DNA of 64,000 nt from Jiella avicenniae (GTDB lineage: Bacteria; Pseudomonadota; Alphaproteobacteria; Rhizobiales; Rhizobiaceae), in contig NZ_JAJUWU010000013.1 in assembly GCF_021390325.1 (NCBI RefSeq), positions 1 to 64,000 of the forward strand, in the 5' to 3' direction. The notes beneath the pieces are model-generated. The model saw only the letters and a list, made by a program, of their open reading frames with translations. It was not told where the DNA came from and did no database searches. Both the position numbers and the translations under genes were made by a program. Position 1 is the first letter of the stretch; each line of letters starts with the position of its first letter. Below are positions 8,829 to 16,341 of this stretch, piece by piece.

Positions 8829-8974
8829 GCACCCCCGTAGCGTGGGCATCAAAACGTTACTGCCGCGAGCGCGGAAGCAAAAGCTTCTCGATCACCCTAA
8901 AAACGGAGCGGTCGGCCTGCAGCATTTTCATCGAGCAATTGTTCCGAGCGGCTTAGCGGTTCTTGTACCCGCCG

Positions 8975-9490
8975 CTACTCCGCCGACGGCGGACTGATGT
9001 GTGCGACCTTGACCAGCTTTTCGTTCACGTCCGGAGCGTAAACGCCCCATTCGGTGAAGAGGACGGTGTGGTGCAGCTCGAGTTGCGCCGGCCTCCCATC
9101 ATGCGTTCGCAGAAATATGGTTTCATTTCGTCTTGGGCCATTCTGCGCGTTGATGAACAGCTCACTCCCCTGCATAAGAAGTGCATTCACAGGGGCATAG
9201 AAAGTGTTCGGAGATGGGTCGACAGCAGGGAGCGATACGCTTGGGACCAGCGTGGCGGATCGGAGCTCGAGGACGCGCCTGATAGCCAGAACCGACTTAC
9301 TTAAAATGCCTATTATACCGGGCATGTCAGGATGACCCGGACTCAGTACGGCGAAGTGACTGAAGCTGTCATCGGTTTCGCTGCATAGCGCGAGGCACAA
9401 GACGGTCTCTTGGCGGAACTTCCCGTAAAAAATTTCTCCCGGCCGTATTTCATCGACCGGCTTAGCGATGAGGTGTCTGGTGCTGATCAT
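8975..9490 (-). CDS. hypothetical cytoplasmic protein in element cargo zone
   Basis: A 171-residue protein without a family I recognise. The start at 9490 is supported by AAAGGGG about nine bases upstream. The sequence reads as a small mostly-beta protein: IRPGEIFYGKFRQETVLCLA, then FSHFAVLSPGHPDMPGI, a central ETIFLRTHDG and QLELHHTVLFTEWG. There is no signal peptide or membrane segment. It is transcribed towards the head module and has a lower GC content than the chromosome, as expected for cargo of a mobile element. The opposite-strand frame over the same bases looks like a shadow. Confidence 0.55.
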   Translation of the reverse strand: MISTRHLIAKPVDEIRPGEIFYGKFRQETVLCLALCSETDDSFSHFAVLSPGHPDMPGIIGILSKSVLAIRRVLELRSATLVPSVSLPAVDPSPNTFYAPVNALLMQGSELFINAQNGPRRNETIFLRTHDGRPAQLELHHTVLFTEWGVYAPDVNEKLVKVAHISPPSAE

Positions 9491-9599
9491 CTCCCGAATC
9501 CCCTTTCAAGAATGAGCGGATACTATATGACGTAGCAAAGAGAAGAGGACAAATTACCGGTAAGGTGAGATAGCGTAAGGAAAGCACGTTGCACCGAGG

Positions 9600-10313
9600 T
9601 CAGTCAAAACGAATACGCACGACGCTTTGTCCTTTTTCATCAACTGCGTATCGATCTATATGGAATTTTCGGCCGCTCATCCATTTAAAACCACACTGGT
9701 GACCGTTTCGACAGCGCCAATCGCCATATCCAGGGTTATTGAAATACATTTCCTTTCTATCTGGATTAAAACCGTTGTAAACAGAAAGAAGAGCGCCGTC
9801 ATCTCCGCAAAATTCGTTACCTTTTTTCAGATCTATAAAAGTTAATTTTCGCAAGCTGGATTGCTGGATGCATTGGGTTGTGTCGAATAAATTCGAGGTT
9901 TGTAAAGAAGCTGTCTGCATGGCGGAAGATCTCATTGCGGGCGCCCCTGCAATCGCTGATGCTATCAATTTCTTGATGTCTTCCTCGCTCAACGACGAAC
10001 CAGCCTCTCCCCGAGGACCTTGAGCGCCGTCCGAACCAGGAAGACCTTGATCGCCTTTAGGTCCCCGTGGTCCGGCAGGACCTTCGGGCCCCCGTTCGCC
10101 GGGCGCGCCACGCATAATGGATCGCTCAGACGCTGTATCGAGTTGGCGGCGCAGTTCGGCGACCTGCGCCTCAAGTGCAACTACTTTCGCTTTCGCTGAA
10201 TCAAACTCATTCTTGATGTTTGCGGCATAAATTGCGCCTCCCCCGATTGTACCTGCAAAGCCAAGCAAGACTGTAGCAGCACCAGCTAAGCGGAGAAGGT
10301 CACCTTGCGACAT
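9600..10313 (-). CDS. membrane-anchored collagen-like repeat protein
   Basis: A 237-residue protein with a clear modular build. A Gly/Ala-rich membrane helix at about residues 7-30 is followed by a charged coiled-coil helix at 35-62. Thirteen uninterrupted G-X-Y triplets (residues 69-107, rich in GPR, GER and GPK) come next, then a short helix, then a C-terminal globular part of ~100 residues with four cysteines (the CIQQ, FCGD, WRCRNGHQC region). Collagen-like repeats in phages and bacteria form trimeric fibres; the coiled coil would register the trimer. The AT-rich C-terminal half points to horizontal origin. Surface display or a fibre role is inference. Confidence 0.75.
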   Translation of the reverse strand: MSQGDLLRLAGAATVLLGFAGTIGGGAIYAANIKNEFDSAKAKVVALEAQVAELRRQLDTASERSIMRGAPGERGPEGPAGPRGPKGDQGLPGSDGAQGPRGEAGSSLSEEDIKKLIASAIAGAPAMRSSAMQTASLQTSNLFDTTQCIQQSSLRKLTFIDLKKGNEFCGDDGALLSVYNGFNPDRKEMYFNNPGYGDWRCRNGHQCGFKWMSGRKFHIDRYAVDEKGQSVVRIRFD

Positions 10314-10560
10314 ACCTATCCCTCTTCATTCGTTGCGTTTGGAGATGGCGCAAAAGATGATCGAATTTTGCCTCGCCGCATATGCCCAAACGGCAACAAT
10401 CGCTTGAGCTCTCAATCGTTGGCTTAGCTTGGTGCAGCATGTCGTGATCGCCATTTCGTTCGGAAGAGCCTCGGTGTTAAAGGATTGTCCGCGCCGCTAA
10501 CCCAGCGGCTCTGAGGCTATGACCTGGCGCCCGCTAGACAGCCCTGTGGGCTTGCATTTT

Positions 10561-10788
10561 TTAGTACCGCCAGCTTTGCTTGAAGTCCTTTATGAACCAG
10601 TCCTCCGAATCCTCTTCTGCCCCTCGGACGGATCGGAACTTGAAGTAATCGCTGAAGCCCTGGGCAGCGCACCATCGTCGAAAGTCCGCATAGTCGGGGT
10701 CCGCTTCAGCAGACTTCGGGGTGCCGGTCTCGCGGCTCCATCTGTCGCGCAGCTGCGCTTGGGCCTGCTTGGCTTCATCCTTGGTCAT
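10561..10788 (-). CDS. small hypothetical protein
   Basis: A 75-residue acidic/basic protein, start chosen at the ATG giving MTKDEAKQAQ; alternative ATGs 12 and 72 bases upstream have no better ribosome-binding site. The body YADFRRWCAAQGFSDYFKFR and the closing DWFIKDFKQSWRY are rich in aromatic and charged residues, with a strongly helical pattern. It resembles small regulatory or moron-type phage proteins only in size and position. Function unknown. The 247 bases between this gene and the collagen-like gene hold nothing I recognise. Confidence 0.45.
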   Translation of the reverse strand: MTKDEAKQAQAQLRDRWSRETGTPKSAEADPDYADFRRWCAAQGFSDYFKFRSVRGAEEDSEDWFIKDFKQSWRY

Positions 10789-10986
10789 GTCGCATCCCAT
10801 GTCGCGTGGAGCTGCCGGGTGTCTCATGAGGCGACAGAATTGCAATAATCTCTTCAGCATGCAACGTCGCTTTTATACGTCAGTACATATCGCTTTTCGG
10901 CGACACGATTATTTTTCTATAGTTATAGACAAGCGATATCAACTTCGGCAGCTTTTATCCATCGCCAGCAACGAAAGGATTGAGCG

Positions 10987-11154
10987 ATGACCATGCCGTT
11001 GAACGTCATTCCCGGCCGCTTCGAGGCGGAGCCAAAGAACCTGCCCGAGGGCTTCGAGGCCGTCCAGTACGACCGCTGTAAGCGGGGCCCGGATGGCGTG
11101 TGGAATGTCGTCGTGGAGACTTGGTGGGAGGTCGAGCCGATAGCGGCTGACTGA
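10987..11154 (+). CDS. 55-residue small protein at element right end
   Basis: A short frame from ATG 10987 to TGA 11152-11154. It has a good ribosome-binding site (AAAGGA seven bases upstream) and is followed by a strong hairpin at 11198-11219. The peptide begins MTMPLNVIPGRFEAEP and ends TWWEVEPIAAD, and is acidic with two adjacent Trp. Preceding DNA (10860-10980) is AT-rich and promoter-like. Gene-plus-terminator organisation argues that it is expressed, possibly as a small element-encoded regulator, but no function can be assigned. Confidence 0.5.
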   Translation: MTMPLNVIPGRFEAEPKNLPEGFEAVQYDRCKRGPDGVWNVVVETWWEVEPIAAD

Positions 11155-11197
11155 TTCGCTGCCCGCCGATCGTGGCGGCCAATGAGGAAGCAGCGCC

Positions 11198-11219
11198 GGG
11201 CGTCCCGCGAGGGGCGCCC
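11198..11219 (+). terminator. terminator-like hairpin after small gene
   Basis: A nine-pair stem (GGGCGTCCC with GGGGCGCCC, including one G-T pair) around a GCGA tetraloop, 44 bases after the stop of the small gene. The following sequence TTCCATTGTC is only moderately T-rich, so termination efficiency is uncertain. Confidence 0.5.
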
Positions 11220-11321
11220 TTCCATTGTCTTCGTTCTGGAACCCTGTCGGAACCCCAGAGCAAAATTGGGGCGCAAGTCAGATGCATAAGCGGCGGTAGA
11301 TACTGAATTTGTTGGCCTTTT

Positions 11322-11397
<76 letters not shown>

Positions 11398-11477
11398 GCG
11401 CCGGACGATGGGTCCGGGTGAGGGGCCTGATACGGAATCGGGGCCGAACAATCAACACCGAAGGCGATGAAACGGAA

Positions 11478-11503
11478 GCGGCCGGCGATGGAGCGCCGGC
11501 CGC
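11478..11503 (-). terminator. terminator of the importer operon
   Basis: A perfect ten-pair stem (GCGGCCGGCG with CGCCGGCCGC) and six-base loop, 53 bases beyond the stop of the substrate-binding gene. On the minus strand it is followed by TTCCGTTTC. It probably ends the three-gene importer transcript before the tRNA. Confidence 0.6.
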
Positions 11504-11556
11504 GGAAGGGAACGCGCGGTGCGAGCGGCGTCGGCGGCCGCGCCTTCGGGGCGGAT

Positions 11557-12552
11557 TTACATTTCCTTCATCTTGTCGGTGACCTTGGCGGTCCAGGCGC
11601 CTTCCGGTTTCTTGGTGATCACCGGATCGGAGCCGCCGCCCATCAGGACGGAGACCGTGTTCTCGGCGGCGGCGGTGTCGAGGGTGCCGTCGGAGCCGTC
11701 GACCAGCTTGTTGATCTCGCGGACCATGCGCTTTTGATGCTCTTCGGTCTGGGCGCCGGTCATGTCGTTGTCGAGGACGATTTCGGCCGCCTCGTCGGGG
11801 TTCTCGGCGGCATAGGCCCAGCCCTTCATCGAGGCCGCGACGAAGCGGGCGAGCTTGTCGACCGTGGCCGGGTCGTTCAGGCTGTCTTCCAGGACGTAGA
11901 GCCCGTCCTCCAGGGTGGCGACGCCCTGGTCCTCGTATTTGAAGACGGTGAGTTCGTCTTCCGGAATGCCGGCGTCGATGACCTGCCAGTATTCGTTGTA
12001 GGTCATGGTCGAGATGCAGTCGGCCTGCTTCTGGATCAGCGGGTCGACGTTGAAGCCCTGCTTGATGACGGTGACGCCGTCCGGCCCGCCCTCGGTGGAG
12101 AGGCCGAGCTTCGACATCCAGGAGAGGAACGGATATTCGTTGCCGGAGAACCAGACGCCGAGCGTCTTGCCCTTGAAGTCCTCGGGGCTCTCGATGCCGG
12201 TCTCCTTGCGGCAGGTGAGCTCCATGCCGGATTTCGCGAAGGGCTGGGCGATGTTGACCAGCGGCAGACCCTTCTCGCGGGCGGCCAGCGCCGCCGGCAT
12301 CCAGTCGACGATGACGTCGGCGCCGCCGCCGGCGATCACCTGTTCGGGTGCGATGTCCGGTCCGCCCGGCTTGATCGTCACGTCGAGGTCGGCCTCGTCG
12401 TAATAGCCTTTCTCCTTGGCGACGTAATAGCCGGCGAACTGCCCTTGCGTGACCCATTTCAGCTGCAGGGTCAGGGTGTCGGCGGCGTTGGCGGTGCCGG
12501 CGAAGCTCGCGGCCGAAAGAGCGATCGCCGCGCCGATCAGTGATGCTTTCAT
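11557..12552 (-). CDS. NMT1/THI5-like ABC substrate-binding protein
   Basis: Periplasmic binding protein, 331 residues. A Sec signal peptide (residues 1-23, ending TANA-AD) is followed by the NMT1 fold: LKWVTQGQFAGYYVAKEKGY, IAGGGADVIVDW and FKGKTLGVWFSGNEYPF. This family binds aromatic or pyrimidine-like ligands such as thiamine precursors, hydroxymethylpyrimidine, riboflavin or nitrate analogues. The ligand cannot be read from the sequence. It is the last gene of an operon with two permeases on the same strand, 39 bases upstream, and no ATPase gene. A terminator hairpin follows at 11478-11503. Confidence 0.88.
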   Translation of the reverse strand: MKASLIGAAIALSAASFAGTANAADTLTLQLKWVTQGQFAGYYVAKEKGYYDEADLDVTIKPGGPDIAPEQVIAGGGADVIVDWMPAALAAREKGLPLVNIAQPFAKSGMELTCRKETGIESPEDFKGKTLGVWFSGNEYPFLSWMSKLGLSTEGGPDGVTVIKQGFNVDPLIQKQADCISTMTYNEYWQVIDAGIPEDELTVFKYEDQGVATLEDGLYVLEDSLNDPATVDKLARFVAASMKGWAYAAENPDEAAEIVLDNDMTGAQTEEHQKRMVREINKLVDGSDGTLDTAAAENTVSVLMGGGSDPVITKKPEGAWTAKVTDKMKEM

Positions 12553-12591
12553 GGCAGTGTTCCCTGTTGCCGTTGGATCAGAATCGTTCGC

Positions 12592-13599
12592 CTATCCGTG
12601 CCGGATCGACGGATGCCAGAAGGTGGCGCGCCGCTCGATCAGAGCGACGAGGCCGTAGGACAAGGAGCCGACGAGGGCGGCCATGGCGATCTCGGCCCAG
12701 ACCATCGGCGTGTTCATCCGGCCGATCTCGGCGGAGATGCGAAAGCCCATGCCGACGATCGGCGTGCCGAAGAATTCGGCCACGATCGCGCCGATGAGGG
12801 CGAGGGTGGCGTTGATCTTCAGCGCGTTGAAGATGAAGGGCAGGGCGGCCGGCAGCCGCAGTTTCATCAGCGTCTGGCCGTGCGATGCGCCATAGGTGCG
12901 CATCAGGTCCCGCTCCATGGCGGAGGACGCGTTGAGGCCGGCGACCGTGTTCACCAGCATCGGGAAGAAGGTCATGACGACGACGACGGCGGCTTTGGAC
13001 GGCCAGTCGAAGCCGAACCACATCACCATGATCGGCGCGACGCCGATAATCGGCAGGGCCGAGACGAGATTGCCGATGGGTAGCAGGCCGCGCTTCAGGA
13101 AGGGCGAGCGGTCGACGAGGAGGGCGGTGAGGAAGCCTGCGCCGCAGCCGATCGCATAGCCTGCGAGGACGGCCTTCAGGACCGTCTGGACGAAGTCGGC
13201 CCGGAGGAGATGCGCCGACGCGGCAATGGTCGTCGCAATGGCCGAGGGCGGGGGCAGGAGGACGGGCGGGACGTTCAACCCGCGGACGACGAGCTCCCAC
13301 AGGGCCAGAAGCGTGACCCCGAACAGAACCGGGACCGCGACGTCCCGGATGCGTGCTGCGGTGCTGGACCTCGGAACGGCGGTGGCGAGCTCGCGGGTCG
13401 CAAGTAAGGCGATCGCCCACAGGATCGCGCTCATGATCCAGAACGCTTTGCCCGGAGCCGGGTCGGCAAAGTTCCGCAGGATGACGGTGGTCGTGTTGAC
13501 GACGAAGAACAGCACGAAGGCGATGCCCAGCAGGATGTAGCCCGTCGAGGCCTCGCGTCGTTTGAACAGGGCGGAGAGCGCAGGTCGCCGGGCGATCAT
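12592..13599 (-). CDS. ABC permease, nitrate/sulfonate/THI5 type (second)
   Basis: Inner-membrane permease, 335 residues. The start at 13599 overlaps the stop of the upstream permease as ATGA, so the two are coupled. Two extra N-terminal hydrophobic segments precede the usual BPD_transp_1 core. The EAA loop is MRTYGASHGQTLMKLRLPAA, which contacts the missing ATPase. C-terminal helices include ALIGAIVAEFFGTPIVGMG. With the neighbouring permease it would form a heterodimeric channel, unlike the homodimers of SsuC or TauC systems. Confidence 0.9.
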   Translation of the reverse strand: MIARRPALSALFKRREASTGYILLGIAFVLFFVVNTTTVILRNFADPAPGKAFWIMSAILWAIALLATRELATAVPRSSTAARIRDVAVPVLFGVTLLALWELVVRGLNVPPVLLPPPSAIATTIAASAHLLRADFVQTVLKAVLAGYAIGCGAGFLTALLVDRSPFLKRGLLPIGNLVSALPIIGVAPIMVMWFGFDWPSKAAVVVVMTFFPMLVNTVAGLNASSAMERDLMRTYGASHGQTLMKLRLPAALPFIFNALKINATLALIGAIVAEFFGTPIVGMGFRISAEIGRMNTPMVWAEIAMAALVGSLSYGLVALIERRATFWHPSIRHG

Positions 13600-14582
13600 G
13601 GCCGCGCCCCCTGCCGTGCCAGAGCGACCCGCTCGCAGAGATCGACCAGCCAGACCAGCACGGCGGCCATCAGCGACGCCGTCACCAGCGCCGACCAGAT
13701 CTGGATGGTCTGGCCGTAATAGGAGCCGGCGAGGAGCCGGGCGCCGAGACCCGCCACCGCGCCGGTCGGCAGCTCGCCGACGATCGCGCCGACGAGGGAA
13801 GCTGCGACCGCCACCTTCATCGAGGTGAAGAGGAAGGGCAGCGAGGCGGGAAAGCGCAGCTTCACCAGCGTCTGCAGCGGGCTCGCCGAATAGGTGCGCA
13901 TCAGGTCGGTCAGCATCCGGTCGGGGGCTCTGAGGCCCTTCACCATGCCGACCGTGACGGGGAAGAAGGACAGATAGGTGGAAATGAAGGCCTTCGGCAG
14001 GAGCCCCTGAACGCCGACGGAATTCAGCACCACGATGATCATCGGCGCGATGGCGAGGATCGGGATGGTCTGGGAGACGACCACCCAGGGCATCAGCGTC
14101 TTGTCGAGGGTCCTGGAGAACAGGATGCCGACGGCGATGAGAATGCCGAGCGCCGAGCCGAAGACGAAGCCGAGAAGCGTGGAGGAGAGCGTCACCCAGG
14201 CGTGGAAGAGGAGCGAGCGCGGCGAGGTGGGCTTCACGTCGAAGACCGTCTTCCACAGCTCCGCGACGATCTGGTGCGGCGCCGGCAGGACGGGACGCTC
14301 AGCCGACCAGGTGGCGGCGATGGCGTCGCTGGTGGTGTAGTCGCCGGCGCGGGCCAGCTTGTCGGTCTCCGTCGCCCAGTTGACGCCGATCGCGGCGAGA
14401 TACCACACCGCCAGGATGGCGAGGCAGACGGCGAGGACGGGAACGGTGCGACCCTTGGCCCGCCGCTTGAGGAAGCGGGCGGCGAGGCCGGAAAATCCGA
14501 TGCCGGCGGAGGGTTCGGCAATGGCGGGCGAGGCGCTTATGGCGGGTCCTTTCCGGTTCCCCTGACGCCGTGCGGACGGCAT
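13596..14582 (-). CDS. ABC permease, nitrate/sulfonate/THI5 type (first)
   Basis: First gene of the importer operon, 328 residues. A polar N-terminal stretch of ~40 residues leads into one membrane helix, a periplasmic loop of ~50 residues, and then five core helices. The EAA loop reads MRTYSASPLQTLVKLRFPAS. The pair of unequal permeases plus NMT1-type binding protein is a pattern known for pyrimidine- or riboflavin-type uptake in rhizobia. The ATPase normally found in such operons is absent here; a candidate is encoded at 42920-43786. Confidence 0.88.
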   Translation of the reverse strand: MPSARRQGNRKGPAISASPAIAEPSAGIGFSGLAARFLKRRAKGRTVPVLAVCLAILAVWYLAAIGVNWATETDKLARAGDYTTSDAIAATWSAERPVLPAPHQIVAELWKTVFDVKPTSPRSLLFHAWVTLSSTLLGFVFGSALGILIAVGILFSRTLDKTLMPWVVVSQTIPILAIAPMIIVVLNSVGVQGLLPKAFISTYLSFFPVTVGMVKGLRAPDRMLTDLMRTYSASPLQTLVKLRFPASLPFLFTSMKVAVAASLVGAIVGELPTGAVAGLGARLLAGSYYGQTIQIWSALVTASLMAAVLVWLVDLCERVALARQGARP

Positions 14583-15120
14583 CGCCCACCGTCGCCGGGA
14601 GACTGGAAAAGGTCAAGGGTGGGCCGGAGAAAGGTGGCGGCTTGGCCTTTTGGGGGCGGGGTATGAAGGCCTGGCGGGTGTCTTCAAGCTTGGCGGTTGT
14701 CGCGGAGTTAAGGTTGCCAAGAGATCGATACGAGGGCGATCATCCTCGGGGACGAGCCAAATCGCTTCCAAGCACGTGGGTAGAGGGCTGCCGCGGAACC
14801 GCCGCATTTGCCCATATCGGCGGATAAAAGCGGGCCTACCAGATTGAAGCATCGTCATCCTCGGGCTTGTCCCGAGGATCTACTGCCGCCGGCACACAAG
14901 AAGCGTAAACGAACGGATTTCCGCTGGCGGATGGTCCGACGATCAACCCACAATAGATCCTCGGGACAAGCCCGAGGATGACGCCGCGTCAAAGTATGCT
15001 CTTGAAAAAGGCAAGTTCAGACGGCGCACTCATCTTCGAGTTTCACGACGGGCATGAACTCTGGCCGAGTGAAACACCCTGGAGGCGTAATCCAGGTCAG
15101 GCCGACGAGCGCTGCTCCTC
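14583..15120. other. intergenic region upstream of importer operon
   Basis: This 538-base gap contains the probable promoter of the importer operon (transcribed leftwards from about 14.6 kb) and, at 14853-14983, copy 1 of the dispersed palindromic element. No protein-coding frame in it has a ribosome-binding site and a plausible sequence. Confidence 0.6.
14853..14983. repeat. dispersed palindromic element, copy 1
   Basis: A 131-base element bounded by 30-base inverted repeats (14853-14882 and 14954-14983). Each arm is itself a hairpin built on CCTCGGGCTTGTCCCGAGG. The ~70-base interior is related to those of the copies at 42117 (inverted) and 43880 (same orientation). Each is intergenic. The layout resembles rhizobial intergenic mosaic or MITE-like elements. 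Confidence 0.85.
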
Positions 15121-16143
15121 TCACCCCCGCAGCATCTCGGCCACCCGCGGCGAAAAATAGGTCAGGATGCCCGACGCACCGGCTCGCTTGTAGGCGGTCA
15201 GGGTCTCGACCATCGCCTTGTCGCCGTCGAGCCAGCCGTTGCCGACCGCCGCCATCATCATCGCATATTCGCCGGAGGTCTGGTAGGCGAAGGTCGGCAC
15301 GCCGAATTCCCGCACGAGACGGGACAGGACGTCGAGATAGGGCAGGCCGGGCTTGACCATGATCATGTCGGCGCCTTCCGCCAGATCCTGCGCCGCCTCG
15401 CGCACCGCCTCGTCGCTGTTGGCGTAGTCCATCTGATAGGTGCGCTTGTCGCCCTTCAGCATGCCGCCGGAGCCGACCGCGTCACGGAACGGCCCGTAGA
15501 AGGCCGAGGCGTATTTGGCGCTGTAGGCCATGATCATCGTATCGCGGCAGCCGGCATCGTCGAGCGCGCCGCGGATGCAGGCGACGCGCCCGTCCATCAT
15601 GTCCGACGGGCCTATGACGTCGCAGCCGGCCTCCGCCTGGACGACCGCCTGGCGGCAGAGCAACTCGACCGATTCGTCGTTGACGATGCGCTCCCCCACC
15701 ATCACCCCGTCATGGCCGTGGCTGGTATAGGGATCGAGCGCGACGTCGCACATGATGCCGACTTCCGGCACGGCGGCCTTGATGGCGCGGGTCGCCCGGC
15801 AGACGAGGTTTTCGGGATTGAGCGCCTCGCTGCCGGTCTCGTCGCGTAAGCTGGGGTCGGTGTAGGGAAACAGCGCGATGACCGGGATGGCGAGATCGCG
15901 GGCGCGCCTCGCCGCCTCCACGCAGTCCTCGACCGACAGCCGCGCGACGCCGGGCATCGAGGCGACCGGATGCGGTTCGCCGGAGCCCTCGCGCACGAAG
16001 ATCGGCCAGATCAGGTCGGCGGCCGAAAGCTGCGTCTCGCGCACCAGCCGCCGGCTCCAATCGGCCTGGCGCAGGCGGCGCAGGCGCATCCCCCCGGTCG
16101 CTGTATCGATGCGATCGGTGATCGAAGGTCTCTCTGCGGTCAT
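15121..16143 (-). CDS. hemB: delta-aminolevulinic acid dehydratase
   Basis: Porphobilinogen synthase, 340 residues; it condenses two 5-aminolevulinate molecules in tetrapyrrole synthesis. The start at 16143 has AGAAGGA upstream and gives MTAERPSITD. The catalytic lysines are in AYSAKYASAFYGP and MVKPGLPYLD (the Schiff-base lysine). The metal-site segment reads DVALDPYTSHGHDG, with Asp/Ala in place of the zinc-binding cysteines, so this is the Mg/K-dependent type usual in alphaproteobacteria. No other haem gene is adjacent. Confidence 0.96.
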   Translation of the reverse strand: MTAERPSITDRIDTATGGMRLRRLRQADWSRRLVRETQLSAADLIWPIFVREGSGEPHPVASMPGVARLSVEDCVEAARRARDLAIPVIALFPYTDPSLRDETGSEALNPENLVCRATRAIKAAVPEVGIMCDVALDPYTSHGHDGVMVGERIVNDESVELLCRQAVVQAEAGCDVIGPSDMMDGRVACIRGALDDAGCRDTMIMAYSAKYASAFYGPFRDAVGSGGMLKGDKRTYQMDYANSDEAVREAAQDLAEGADMIMVKPGLPYLDVLSRLVREFGVPTFAYQTSGEYAMMMAAVGNGWLDGDKAMVETLTAYKRAGASGILTYFSPRVAEMLRG

Positions 16144-16288
16144 GGCTTTCGCGTCCTTCTGGCGAGGCTCCGGCGGCACTTTGCGTCGACCGCGCGTCGA
16201 TCCGGGCCGAAGCCGCGACGCCCCCTTGCGCCGCAGAGCCTGCCTATGCCCTTGCGGCGCGGCCTGCAAGATTGGAGCGCCGGCGCAC

Positions 16289-16335
16289 AGGGCGGATCGA
16301 CGAGGTGGATCGACGAGCCGGCCGAGATCCGCCCT
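16289..16335 (-). terminator. long-stem hairpin between gatZ-like gene and hemB
   Basis: A perfect ten-pair stem, AGGGCGGATC with GATCCGCCCT, around a 27-base spacer, directly after the stop of the GatZ-family gene. No T-run follows on the minus strand, so it may be an attenuating or RNA-stabilising structure rather than a true terminator. Confidence 0.35.
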
Positions 16336-16341
16336 TTCCGA

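Noticed and set aside
8963-9304. Plus-strand 113-residue frame in the element cargo zone
   Set aside because: It is antisense to the better-supported minus-strand gene at 8975-9490, which has a ribosome-binding site and more protein-like sequence.
14853-14983. CRISPR array or riboswitch at the palindromic elements
   Set aside because: There are only two inverted arms per element, no regularly spaced direct repeats with variable spacers, and copies occur in unrelated intergenic sites downstream as well as upstream of genes.
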